The notes under the pieces: generated by a model | Told to the model about the DNA's origin: nothing | The model's input: the letters and a program-made list of their open reading frames with translations, nothing else | Databases searched by the model: none | In this document: positions 17,043 to 25,980 of the stretch, in pieces | Position numbering within the stretch: the stretch's first letter is position 1 | Layout of the letters: every line of letters begins with the position of its first letter | Assembly (NCBI RefSeq): GCF_900104795.1 | Contig: NZ_FNTG01000001.1 | Location: 2,480,001 to 2,544,000, forward strand | DNA length: 64,000 nt | Source of the DNA: Burkholderia sp. WP9 | Lineage (GTDB): Bacteria; Pseudomonadota; Gammaproteobacteria; Burkholderiales; Burkholderiaceae | Reading direction: 5' to 3' | Program-made: the position numbers and the translations under genes

Positions 17043-17220
17043 CTTGATGGCTGGGCGTCAGAACCGCCCATGCTTTAGCGGAGTTGAGCTGAGCTGCAAT
17101 TCTCTCGATGACGATGCGGGCAGAGTGCGCATCGGCGTGCCTCCGTTTCGACCGCTACCGCGTGGCGCCGATTGAGCGGACCATCGCGGTCCACGGCAAT
17201 TCTCTAACAGGCGCGTTGGT

Positions 17221-17943
17221 TCAACGCCGGTTGCCTGCCTGCGTGCCGCTTTCGGCGGCGTCCCGACCGGGTATCGTGAAGTCCATGACACCGCGTCCCG
17301 AATTGAGGTCCACCTCGACTCCTTTCGCGGCTGACGCATTTGCATCAATCCTGGGCCAGAACAGGTGGATCCACGAGCCCTTGTCGTCGTTGATCACGGC
17401 GTACGTGCTCCCGTCCGGGGCGAAGGTTTCCTGAAACACGTGTCTGCCGTTGCCATCAAATATATCCATGCCCGCCAGGTCGTCCTGCTTGTCGAATTGC
17501 ACATACTTGCCCGGTGCAACGGATGGAGTCGCTTGCGGTACGTAGATGTCCTTCACCTTGCCATTGTCGTAATGAGTGAAGGTGGTCGGTGACCCGGCTT
17601 TCGGATTCGGGGGAGGAATTGCGGATCCTTGCGGGTCGGCGCCGGCCATCGTGAAGTCGTAGTGGAGCCGGTCTCCCGTCGCCGGGTCTCTGGGGTTGAT
17701 CAGATGGAACTGCGTGTCGTGATCGGTGGTGGTGACGAAGTACCTGCTCCCGTCCGAACCGATGGTTTCCTGAGCATGCCGGCCGTTGCCGTCGAAGCTA
17801 CTCATGCTCCGCAAGTTCCCTCGATCGTCGAAGTGCAAGTACCGGCCAGGGGGAACTGCTGGAGGGGGTTGCGGTATGAAGTCGTTCCGATTTCCAGTTG
17901 GGTCGTGTGTGACGGTCGGCAGCGGGATATTTACATTGGTCAT
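17221..17943 (-). CDS. Hypothetical protein with two tandem homologous domains
   Basis: The 240-aa product is built of two related units of about 85 residues. Unit 1 starts VPPGRYLHFDDRGNL (about residue 30) and unit 2 VAPGKYVQFDKQDDL (about residue 140). Both continue with S/I-F-D-G-N-G-R-H, then Q-E-T, then D-G-S, and each ends near D-F-T-M/I-A/P-G. There is no signal peptide or transmembrane helix. GAGG stands about nine bases before the ATG. The gene is the last in the vgrG-effector-immunity-PAAR direction, so it could be an accessory or cargo protein of that T6SS module, but no known toxin motif is visible. Confidence 0.65.
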   Translation of the reverse strand: MTNVNIPLPTVTHDPTGNRNDFIPQPPPAVPPGRYLHFDDRGNLRSMSSFDGNGRHAQETIGSDGSRYFVTTTDHDTQFHLINPRDPATGDRLHYDFTMAGADPQGSAIPPPNPKAGSPTTFTHYDNGKVKDIYVPQATPSVAPGKYVQFDKQDDLAGMDIFDGNGRHVFQETFAPDGSTYAVINDDKGSWIHLFWPRIDANASAAKGVEVDLNSGRGVMDFTIPGRDAAESGTQAGNRR

Positions 17944-18377
17944 GGAGAAGCCTCATGGCGAGTGCGTAAGAAATTGAGAGCACGGCGCTTTGTTTGCGGG
18001 ATGAACCAGGGAGATATTGGAATGTCGCGGCGTGCGACGGGTGGTGGATATGCGCATGAGACATGCATCGTGGTTCGCGCGCGATGGTGACTGCCGCTGA
18101 CCGGCTGGGGAAGGTGGAGTGGTGACTGGCCCGGGGAGGAGCCTGAGGTATGGCCCATAATGTACTTGCCAAACTTGACTGGAAAATCGAGGTGAAGGTC
18201 CACGAGATTCGTCTTGTCATCGAAGGGACCATGAGCCCGAATTTGGCGTGCCCCTGTGAAGTCTTTCCCCTGGCCGGCGTGAAGGCCAACCGTGAAGTCA
18301 ATTGGAGAACAACACGACTCACAGCAAAAGCGAAAGGGCTGTACATCGCGATTTGACGTTCCAACCCGCATGTTCAT
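17940..18377 (-). other. Uncertain reading frame between PAAR and the two-domain protein
   Basis: A 145-codon frame ends in an ATGA overlap with the start of the two-domain protein, which suggests a real coupled gene. Its first half (DVQPFRFCC, GLHAGQGKDFTGARQ, NLVDLHLDFPVKFGKYIMG) looks protein-like, but the second half is rich in P, H and R and looks non-coding. A frameshifted remnant is possible. A shorter frame on the other strand (18150-18356) covers the same stretch. I cannot decide which, if any, is translated. Confidence 0.25.
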
Positions 18378-18520
18378 CTTGACATCACGTGTCGCAGGTC
18401 ACCGACATATTTATATACATATTCGCGTTCAATATCGTTATGAGTAAGTACGCACGCCTCGACTAGTACGATCAACCCGAAATCACCGAATGAACGGTAC
18501 TAATCCTGTCACAGTCACAG

Positions 18521-18772
18521 TCATGTCAAGCTCGAAATCAGGTGGCAGCCACATGTGGCACGATGGCCGTCCCTCGCGATCGGGATGCCGCCGTCGGTCA
18601 TCGAAGTATCACCTTCCTCGATTACGTTCGGCGACACATCGGGATGCCGTGGACACGACACATGATCGCCTTTGCGCGCGACGAAGCGGCCCTCGTACTG
18701 CATCGTCGTTGAGCCGGTTAGCACCTTGCCGCCGTGGTCGGTGTCATCGTCGACGCGGATAAGGTTCATCAT
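18521..18772 (-). CDS. PAAR-domain protein, T6SS spike tip
   Basis: This 83-aa protein has the PAAR signature: GDHVSCPRHPD near residue 35 and I-A-R-D-G-H-R-A-T-C-G-C near the end, with the Cys/His set that binds zinc at the tip. PAAR proteins cap the VgrG trimer and sharpen or load the T6SS spike. AGGTTGAT precedes tandem ATGs at 18772 and 18769. It lies nine bases after the LprI-like gene in the same operon. It has no toxin extension, so cargo is probably carried by the large effector encoded upstream. Confidence 0.88.
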   Translation of the reverse strand: MMNLIRVDDDTDHGGKVLTGSTTMQYEGRFVARKGDHVSCPRHPDVSPNVIEEGDTSMTDGGIPIARDGHRATCGCHLISSLT

Positions 18773-18781
18773 ATCAACCTG

Positions 18782-19138
18782 CTATTTCTCGAGAAGAGTC
18801 TTCAAATAATCAACCCGCTGTTTAGTGATCGCGACAAGACAGTCTTTCGTAATTAAGCCGGAACCCGCACCTTGAGATTGCGAGGCCTCGGCTGCAATAT
18901 AACCATTGCACTGCTTCTCTCTGTAATTAAGCCATGCCTTTTGTGATTGCTCAAACTCATCCTTGTATTGCGTAGATGCATATATTTTTTTATAAATCTC
19001 ATTCAAATCTCTTTTTGAGCTATCCAGAGCGCGATCAGCGCAAGCTAAATCATCATAGACATTCCCGCCGTCGGCGCACGTCTTGGCAAATGAACTCAAA
19101 GGCAACAGCAAAATTATCAAGCAAATGATCTTTTTCAT
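18782..19138 (-). CDS. LprI/DUF1311-family secreted protein, probable effector immunity
   Basis: This 118-aa protein has a Sec signal peptide (MKKIICLIILLLPLSSFAKT). The mature domain has the spaced cysteines and the motif CADRALDSSKRDLNEIYKK typical of LprI-type lysozyme-inhibitor-like proteins (DUF1311). The G+C content is strikingly low (one 60-base line is under 30 %), unlike its neighbours. It starts 15 bp after the stop of the peptidoglycan-hydrolase effector gene. A periplasmic lysozyme-inhibitor-like protein encoded right after a cell-wall-degrading effector is the expected arrangement for an immunity protein. That role is inference. Confidence 0.85.
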   Translation of the reverse strand: MKKIICLIILLLPLSSFAKTCADGGNVYDDLACADRALDSSKRDLNEIYKKIYASTQYKDEFEQSQKAWLNYREKQCNGYIAAEASQSQGAGSGLITKDCLVAITKQRVDYLKTLLEK

Positions 19139-19153
19139 AACACCCTCAACAGA

Positions 19154-22051
19154 CTAACGATTGTATGACTCTGGAAGCTCTATCGTATAAGGCTCTGGCC
19201 TAGAAGACATCAGTCCTTGCGTTGTCCCATGCACATGAACTGCATGTCCCGCTCCATACCTATACCCACTAATGTTTGCTTGATGGATGACATCTTCAAC
19301 CCATGCTCTTGTTGCGTCCGAGGCTTCGTCTAAAGCATATGGATTTGCATAACTCAGGTTATTTCCAACCAGGGAAACACCGCCGTTAGCACGATCTTGT
19401 AAATGAGCGACAACCAGAGACCTTACTCTCGGAGAAACCCGACTGTCAGGCACATTCTGCACGCTTCCATAAGCACTTGGTCTCGGAGCATTAATATCCG
19501 AAAATTGCCACCTTTCGTTAATTACGCCTCTAATTGTGCTCCAATTTTCGCGCCCAGACATCCGGCGGTTTAAAATAGTGTCGACAACTGCACCGGCCTG
19601 CTTGCCCAAATTGTCGTCATCCAGGCTCAATGCAACCTCGGTTGCCGTAACTTTAATCAGATCATCCACATCCTGTTCGGATAATACAAGAAGCCTTGTT
19701 TTATCAACCGAATTAATGAAATTCCCGATCAACCCAATCGGATGAAAGTGCCACGGGGTCGGCTCCTTCGGAAACCCCTCGACACCCGTCACCTGTTCCC
19801 ACCATTGCAGCTCGCCGATCCGCTCAAGCTCGCTTTTCCAGAGCCACAATAGCTCCTTCATCAGCGGCGACAGTTCATCCCACTTGCTTGGACCTCCGCC
19901 CCATTCGCTTTCGCAACGTACCACCAGATGCGAAAGCGCCTCCGCGAGCCATGGCACCTGCTGCGCGGCCTTCAATTCCTGCGCCGTTATCTTGCCGTCG
20001 CGACTCGTGTCGATCGCCTTTTCCAGCTTCGTGATGAGTTCGCCAGCGTTCACCAGCGACATGCTTGGTTTGAACTCCGATTCGTCCTCTCCCTGGATCA
20101 ACTGCTGCGTAACGTACAGGTAGCGCTTGAACATGTCGATCGGCTTGATGCTGCTGCTGTCCACGAGTTCGAAGCCGGGCCAGTCCCACGGACCGCACAT
20201 GCGCGTAAGTGGATGGTCTTTCTCGCATACCCATCCCTGACGCGTTGCACCGTCCTTCGTGCCAATCGTGATGTTCCACCAATGCTGACCCTTATCGTCC
20301 CTCGCGACATTCTGCTCACCAAGCTTGTCGAGGTCGATGCGTCGGAATACATCACGGAAATCTGCACCGGGTCCCTTCGCATTCGCCACCTTCAACGGAA
20401 AGTCTTTCCAGCCCTGCACGACAGCGGTCGTGACCGTGCCTGCCACACTCGCATCAACCCATAACGGCGTCCCGAAATTTACGAACGACTGCGCCTGCTG
20501 ATGGTGAGGTCCGCCCGGATGGGCTGGATGCGCCTGAGCGGGTGTTGCTTGCGGGGCGCTCTTCGGTTGGACCTTCACCCAGCATGAACCCTGAGCGGTG
20601 CCGACCGGCACCAGCTTCAGGCCGATTTGTTGCAGCGTCTGGTCACGTTCTGGCAGCTCGGTTACCAGCATCGCACCGGGTGAGATTTCCAGAAATGTCT
20701 TCATCTCCGGCAACTGCTTGACCCGCTCCTTGCTTCTTGCGATGAAAGCCTGCAAGTCCGGCCCGGCGAACGTTTCGAGGTGCAGCATCGGATGCGCGGG
20801 CTTCGGCGGCATGGCGCTCGAATCCGTGTATTCCTGATACTGACCGACATGACCGACGACCGTACCGGCCTTCACGGGGAATGGTGTCTTGAGCACCACC
20901 ACCTGATCGAGCGGCTTGGGGTCCATCACAATATCAAGTTCATTGACGAACACCCAGCCGTACGGTGCATGCGGCGAAGCGTCCTGCCCGACGACTGGCC
21001 CGACGGGGGTACCGCTTTTGATCGTCGCAATTTTTTTCCAGCCTGGCTTGTCGGATCTCTCGGTCTCCGAGACGGTCAGCTCCGATCCCGCAGGCAGCAA
21101 TCCGATAATCTTGCCGTTTGCCGAATCGCGCACGCGAATACCGGTAGCAGGCGCCACAGGTAGCGTGCTCTCGGCGTCACCTGGTTGCGTCGCCGGTAGC
21201 TGGAAATTGTTCTTGATGAGTGCCCCGATTTCGTCGGTATTCGCATCAGGTGTAGGCGTCTTCGGCTTCGGTACTTCCTGCTTGTCCTTCGCCTTCTCGC
21301 CTACACGGTAGTACCGGTCACCCTCCCAGTAAGGCATGGGTTCAATGTGCGGCGCGTTTGCATCAGGCATTGAGCCTGAATCCTGCGCAACTTCCATCGC
21401 CAGTTGATACGCGACGTGGTCCATCAGGTGCATGTACAGACTGAAAAACACGAGCGTGTCTGCGGCAGGAGGCTTAGGTGGTGCAGGGGCTGTCGGCGTG
21501 CTCGCTGCTGCCGGGGCGCTTGCCGTGCCGGGGGAAGCAGGAGCAGGGGGCGTACTCGACGCCCCCTGTGGACCTGATCCTCCTTGCGCGTTGGCCGCAC
21601 CCGACTGAGCGGCATCCGGTTTCGGCTGCGGCGGCGGAAGTTGCAACTTGTGGCGAATCAGCACGAAGCCCGTCGAATACAACGAGGTGCGTTTGTCCTG
21701 ATACTGGAGTTCGGGATATTTCGAATTGAGCCGGTACGCGACGACTTCCCCGTCCGCTATCGCACGGATGCCGCCGTCCTGTTTCAGTGCGTTGGCCGTT
21801 AGTCCGTCAAAGTGAATCCCGCCATGCCACAGACCGTTTGCGCCGAGCGGATAGAAACCGCCCTGTGCGTTGCCGAGCGCCTTCATGTAGGTCATCGGAT
21901 CGCCCCCGTCATCCTTGTTGGAGGGGGCGAACGGAAAGCTCCATTTCAATGGAATGTAGTTCGGTGCAGCAGGTGTGGCAGGCGCGGCCGGAGCAGCTGG
22001 GGCCTGCTGGGGGGTCGCTGCATGATGCGCGCCGTGATGCGAATTGCTCAT
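19154..22051 (-). CDS. Large T6SS-associated peptidoglycan hydrolase effector (M23-like, SH3, EF-hand, SleB-like)
   Basis: This 965-aa protein has no signal peptide and is encoded 53 bp after vgrG. Residues 30-170 and 385-440 resemble an M23 peptidase fold split by an insertion (HGGIHFDG early; GTVVGHVG and MLHLETF later), with metal ligands only partly kept. A P/A-rich linker (about 145-200) and SH3-like repeats (RVRDSANGKIIGLLPAGSEL near 305) follow. An EF-hand loop, DTSRDGKITAQE, sits near 680-691. Residues about 790-950 resemble a SleB-type cell wall hydrolase (ATEVALS, VVDTILNRRMSG, VINERWQFSDI). This last part is encoded in low-G+C DNA. It probably cleaves target-cell murein after VgrG delivery. 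Confidence 0.85.
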   Translation of the reverse strand: MSNSHHGAHHAATPQQAPAAPAAPATPAAPNYIPLKWSFPFAPSNKDDGGDPMTYMKALGNAQGGFYPLGANGLWHGGIHFDGLTANALKQDGGIRAIADGEVVAYRLNSKYPELQYQDKRTSLYSTGFVLIRHKLQLPPPQPKPDAAQSGAANAQGGSGPQGASSTPPAPASPGTASAPAAASTPTAPAPPKPPAADTLVFFSLYMHLMDHVAYQLAMEVAQDSGSMPDANAPHIEPMPYWEGDRYYRVGEKAKDKQEVPKPKTPTPDANTDEIGALIKNNFQLPATQPGDAESTLPVAPATGIRVRDSANGKIIGLLPAGSELTVSETERSDKPGWKKIATIKSGTPVGPVVGQDASPHAPYGWVFVNELDIVMDPKPLDQVVVLKTPFPVKAGTVVGHVGQYQEYTDSSAMPPKPAHPMLHLETFAGPDLQAFIARSKERVKQLPEMKTFLEISPGAMLVTELPERDQTLQQIGLKLVPVGTAQGSCWVKVQPKSAPQATPAQAHPAHPGGPHHQQAQSFVNFGTPLWVDASVAGTVTTAVVQGWKDFPLKVANAKGPGADFRDVFRRIDLDKLGEQNVARDDKGQHWWNITIGTKDGATRQGWVCEKDHPLTRMCGPWDWPGFELVDSSSIKPIDMFKRYLYVTQQLIQGEDESEFKPSMSLVNAGELITKLEKAIDTSRDGKITAQELKAAQQVPWLAEALSHLVVRCESEWGGGPSKWDELSPLMKELLWLWKSELERIGELQWWEQVTGVEGFPKEPTPWHFHPIGLIGNFINSVDKTRLLVLSEQDVDDLIKVTATEVALSLDDDNLGKQAGAVVDTILNRRMSGRENWSTIRGVINERWQFSDINAPRPSAYGSVQNVPDSRVSPRVRSLVVAHLQDRANGGVSLVGNNLSYANPYALDEASDATRAWVEDVIHQANISGYRYGAGHAVHVHGTTQGLMSSRPEPYTIELPESYNR

Positions 22052-22104
22052 GGGGCTCGGTTCCCGTTATTATTTCTGCGTGACGTACATTGAACGGCTT
22101 TCGG

Positions 22105-24642
22105 TCAACCCGAAAATCTCAGGCCGCGGCCGCCCTTCGTCGCAACAGGGGTCGCCTGCAACGGGTCGAGGTTCGTCGCACTCGCACCACCCGGCTTGTC
22201 CCACGATGCGCAGCGTTCCAGAATGTGCCCGGTCGTGACGTTCTCGATTCCTGCACCCTTGATGCTGATGTACGAACCGCCCGCGCCAATCCACACTTCC
22301 GTTTTGGCCGTCAGAACCAGCCGCCCCGTCGCACTCTCGACCTTGAGATCAAGTTGCGAGAGCAGATTCATCGCATCGCTGAGCGCCTGAATATCAACCT
22401 TTCCTTTCGCCGCGATCAGCTTGATGCCAAGGTTCTGCGCAAAGAGGCTGATTCCATCCATCACACTCGCAAGCAGAGATTTACCCGCCGCTAGAATGAC
22501 GTTCTTCCGCGCGACGGTGTTGATATGCTCGTCGGCCGTCAGGTGGACCGACTGCTGCGTGCTCGCCGCAATGCCTTCAGGACTGGACAGCACCATGACA
22601 GGCTTCGAGAAGCCGTTCGCGTTGCCCGTGCCGCCGCCCGCCGTACGGCCACCCTTGCCTACCGAGCCCGCCACGCTGTGCTGGGTCGCGTCGGTGAAGG
22701 TTTTGAGTGCGTCGTGGCCGTCCTGCAGGCTCTCGCCCCGGTTCGTTTCGCTGGACTTGGAGACGGTTTCGAGGACGGCCTCCGCGCCCGCCAGTTGCCC
22801 GGTGGTCGCCGCCACGTTCAGCGGCTGCGTTGCGACAGGCTGCGTCGAAATGACCATGCCCTGCTCGGCGCGCAATGCGCCATACGCTCCCGACCTCAGA
22901 TCGAAACCGGTCCCGATGAACGGGCCGCGCGTGTTATCCGTATGCTGGATCAGATACCCCATGTGAAGGCCAGTGCTGTAACTCGTTGAGTACAAACTCA
23001 GCCGATTCTGCCCGCTGGCGTCATCCATCAGGATTTCGTTAAAACCATCGCCGCCATACTCTTTCGAGCGATGCCCGGAAAACAGGCCGTGCGAGTGGAA
23101 GACCGGTTTCGTCGCGCCCCCGTGCAGCCTTGAGATAATCACTGGCCTGTCGCAGTCGCCGTTCACGAAACCGACGAGCACTTCGTCTCCCTTCCTCAAG
23201 GCGAAATGGCCGCCGCGCTGCTGGCCCGCATCCGGCATCGCAGCGCGTATCCACGCCGACGCACGTTCGTTGCGACCCTTGCGACTCCACGAGAACCAGA
23301 CCTTCGAGCGGTTCAGTGAGTCGATAAAAATTTCTTCGTTGTCCGGCGTGCCGACGATGCCCGTCTGCAGATGCATCTCGGGCTTTTGATGTGTGAGTGG
23401 GCTGCGGAACGGTACGCGCCGTCGCTGTGCTTCGATCTCTACCTGAAAGAATCCCGCACTGCCGTCCGTGTGGCGAACGGTCGATCCCGCGCCCGCTGCG
23501 CGCGCCTGCTCGATTTCGGCGCGCAGGCTCCGCGGGAACCGCGCGAGGGCCTCGATATCTGGCACGTTGTTCTGGATCAGCCAGTCGACGGCGATGATCG
23601 CCATTTCACGTTCGTTTGCTGGTTCGCTGTCGTGGACGGGGTGGCCATCGAGCCTGTACCAGTAGCCGGGCAGCGCGCATCGCAGGCTGCCGACGCCGAA
23701 GTACCGTTTGGAGCGGCTTGCCATTTCCTCCGCGCGAACGCGTGCCTGCGTCTCACCCATCTCGCTGTCCGACCACGAGTACCCGCCGGTATAGATGTAC
23801 TTCTCACCCTGCGCGGGCAGTTCGTCCTGATTGAACGCGGGGGAGCTAACCTCCTTCGGCAGGTCAGGTCGCATGTAGTCGAACGTGTTCGTCGTAATCG
23901 CTTCGCTTTGCGTATCCTGCTGCTCACTCCACTGTGTCAGGCCATCGAATTCCTCGCTCGTACCCGAACGGCTGAATTTCACCACCTGTTCCGGCAACGG
24001 CGGAACAAAGTACAGATCGTCCATGATGACGACGGTGTGCGATTTGCCATCCTTCGCGAATTCGAAGCGCGGAAAGATACCGACCTCTTCCATGCTACGG
24101 TAGACAAAGTTCCAGTCGTCTTCCCATTGGACCCGTTGCGAATACGAGCGGATCGGCGAGCGCAGATCGAAGCGATACTGGCCCTGCGCCTGCGGGGTCT
24201 TGGCGAACACATCGGCGAGAATCTGCCTGCCGTCAGCTTCCTGCCAGTCGCGGCAGTCACTGCTGAGCTTGAGAAAGCTCAGCCATGATGAAAACTGAAT
24301 CTGGTAATACGTCATTGGCCCATCGCTTCCCAGACGACGGGCATGCTGCACGTAACCGTGGATCGACATATAGCTGCCGTCGTTCTGCTGAATCCACAGT
24401 GTGACCGCCTTCAGCACGAGCGCGCCAAGCTTGATCTTTTCGCCATACGCCGACACGGCATCGACAGTGAATTCGAAATTGCCCCCAAGGCGGGCCGAAC
24501 CTTTCACGTACATCGGTACGAGCCAGTCCTCGCCGAGCGGCGTGTCGAGCCTGTTCAGCCGACCCACCTGCGTATATCCAGCGCGCAGCGCACCCTGCAG
24601 CACTTCGTAAGCCATGCCGAACCCCGTGTATGGAAAACGCAT
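22105..24642 (-). CDS. vgrG: Type VI secretion tip protein VgrG with DUF2345 extension
   Basis: This is an 845-aa spike protein. The N-terminal two thirds is the gp27/gp5-like base (FEFTVDAVSA, and near residue 490 the OB-fold segment HFALRKGDEVLVGFVNGDCD followed by HSHGLFSGHRSKEYGG and FNEILMDDASGQ). About 630-800 is the DUF2345 beta-helix needle (HLTADEHINTVARKNVILAAG). The ATG at 24642 is chosen; a TTG five codons upstream and an ATG at 24615 are alternatives. No other T6SS core genes are in the window, so this is an orphan vgrG island that relies on a main cluster elsewhere. Confidence 0.92.
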   Translation of the reverse strand: MRFPYTGFGMAYEVLQGALRAGYTQVGRLNRLDTPLGEDWLVPMYVKGSARLGGNFEFTVDAVSAYGEKIKLGALVLKAVTLWIQQNDGSYMSIHGYVQHARRLGSDGPMTYYQIQFSSWLSFLKLSSDCRDWQEADGRQILADVFAKTPQAQGQYRFDLRSPIRSYSQRVQWEDDWNFVYRSMEEVGIFPRFEFAKDGKSHTVVIMDDLYFVPPLPEQVVKFSRSGTSEEFDGLTQWSEQQDTQSEAITTNTFDYMRPDLPKEVSSPAFNQDELPAQGEKYIYTGGYSWSDSEMGETQARVRAEEMASRSKRYFGVGSLRCALPGYWYRLDGHPVHDSEPANEREMAIIAVDWLIQNNVPDIEALARFPRSLRAEIEQARAAGAGSTVRHTDGSAGFFQVEIEAQRRRVPFRSPLTHQKPEMHLQTGIVGTPDNEEIFIDSLNRSKVWFSWSRKGRNERASAWIRAAMPDAGQQRGGHFALRKGDEVLVGFVNGDCDRPVIISRLHGGATKPVFHSHGLFSGHRSKEYGGDGFNEILMDDASGQNRLSLYSTSYSTGLHMGYLIQHTDNTRGPFIGTGFDLRSGAYGALRAEQGMVISTQPVATQPLNVAATTGQLAGAEAVLETVSKSSETNRGESLQDGHDALKTFTDATQHSVAGSVGKGGRTAGGGTGNANGFSKPVMVLSSPEGIAASTQQSVHLTADEHINTVARKNVILAAGKSLLASVMDGISLFAQNLGIKLIAAKGKVDIQALSDAMNLLSQLDLKVESATGRLVLTAKTEVWIGAGGSYISIKGAGIENVTTGHILERCASWDKPGGASATNLDPLQATPVATKGGRGLRFSG

Positions 24643-25110
24643 ACGGCCGCCACTCAACGCGGGCCAGCCTGTTTACTTCGTAAATAACGGCACCCGAAGA
24701 CGAAAGCTTCGGGGATTAGGTCCGTTAAATCCAATCATGCAGGAAAAGGCGAATCCTGAACTTGCATATTCTCAGATTCAATTACCCATGCCGCATAAAG
24801 TGACAATCAGGCAGTGACATTGCCACATTGGGCGTACGCCGGATTTTATCGAAACCCGGTAACCCGCGCCATATTGGCGCGAGGTTAAACCTTGTCAAAT
24901 GGGAAAGCACGGTTGACTCCATGAGGACGAAATGACCCGGTTGCCTTTTGATGAAAAATCACAAAAACGTATCTGCACGTTTCCTTGAAACCTTGATAAT
25001 TCAGCAATGGCAAAACAGGCTTTTTTGCCCATTACGGCCGACGTCAGCAGGCGGATGGTTGCCGACCCGAGCAACAATGCGGTACCCGATGACGATAAAC
25101 GGGAAATATC
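24643..25110. other. Region upstream of vgrG without a supported gene
   Basis: About 470 bases of lower G+C DNA lie between vgrG and the resolvase remnant. They should hold the vgrG operon promoter. Short frames are present on both strands but none has recognisable features. The change in composition compared with the flanking DNA fits an old insertion junction. Confidence 0.4.
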
Positions 25111-25226
25111 GCTATAAGTGCGGCGGCGCCGAAACGGGCGCAAGCATCCGCGAAACTGCGGAAAAGTTTGGCGTCGGGACCGCGACAGTAAAGCGAGCAT
25201 GCGCTGATCATGACGACCCACGTTAG
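25111..25226 (+). pseudogene. Resolvase/invertase C-terminal HTH remnant
   Basis: The end of an open frame reads GKYRYKC, then GASIRETAEKFGVGTATVKR. This resembles the GKYRGRK motif and the C-terminal helix-turn-helix of serine recombinases. The catalytic domain and the segment between the two motifs are missing. It stops at 25226, nine bases from the end of the chimeric Shedu frame. This is a scar of a mobile element. Confidence 0.5.
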
Positions 25227-25234
25227 CCAGACTC

Positions 25235-25864
25235 TCACACAGCGGGGCGTTTGCGCTCCCCGGCCTCAACTATAAATCGCGCCCGCTCGAAAAGTTCGTC
25301 AAAGGTGATGATTTCGGGGGCAGTCACGTTTCTGCGGAAAAGCTCAAATGACGAATACTTCTCTTCGTTGATCCCGTGCTGCGTCCGAAATTCCGCAAGC
25401 GAACCAATGACTAGGAACGAGCGAGGCTGATAGAGAAATAACCTTTCCCCCGTCGGAGCGCCATCTTCGCCTTTTACGTCAAGCCGCGATTGAATGTTGG
25501 CGAGAGAGACCTGCACTGAGCGCTGTACTTGTGCGATTGCTCCCGCGAGCTCATCGGAGATTTGCCAACACTCTTTGCGATAGGGGCTGGCAACAGGCTT
25601 GAGGAGCGGCGTCGCGTGGGTTTTGATCTCGCCAAACGATACGGCACTGATCAGACCATGAGTTTTTAAAAGCGCTGAATGTAACCGGCGCGCATTGCAA
25701 AAGCCCAACCAGTCAATCACCTCATCCATTGCTGCTCGCCGGGTGGCGAAGTTTCGTCCGTGCATGCGTGCTACCTTCAGCGAAACCGATAGACTTTCCG
25801 TCGGCGGATTATCCCAACTATTTCCACGTCGGCTCATCGACGAACGCATGCCGCAGGTCTTCAA
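25235..25864 (-). pseudogene. Chimeric ORF: IS3 transposase C-terminus joined to Shedu (DUF4263) nuclease fragment
   Basis: The 209-codon frame has two unrelated parts. Codons 1-68 (MKTCGMRSSMSRRGNSWDNP, then PTESL and AAMDEVIDWLGFCNARRLHS) are the C-terminal part of an IS3-family OrfB integrase and include its last catalytic Glu. From about codon 69 the sequence reads SFGEIKTHATPLL, YRKECWQISDELAGAIAQVQ, LYQPRSFLVIGS and EIITFDELFERARF, which matches the DUF4263 nuclease domain of SduA, the Shedu anti-phage protein. E-x-K is present, but the N-terminal part of the protein and any upstream active-site acid are missing. An insertion or recombination has destroyed the defence gene. Confidence 0.75.
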
Positions 25865-25975
25865 CGTGTCCTGAAGCAGGCCGGTGCAATACTGGCTACC
25901 ATGGGTCGCTATGCACGATTACGCCGGCTTGTGGACCGTGTCGGAACCATGACTCATGCCTAGTCTGCGCATTAG
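25655..25975 (-). mobile_element. IS3-family insertion sequence fragment (orfB 3' part, frameshifted)
   Basis: Reading the minus strand from about 25975, the frame shows A-G-V-I-V-H-S-D (second catalytic Asp), then an extra base breaks the reading so that G-S-Q-Y-C-T-G-L-L-Q-D-T-L-K appears in the next frame and joins the open frame at 25864. The D and E of the DDE triad can thus be located in different frames. The 5' part of the element and both terminal inverted repeats are not seen. The boundaries are approximate. Confidence 0.65.
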
Positions 25976-25980
25976 ACGAG

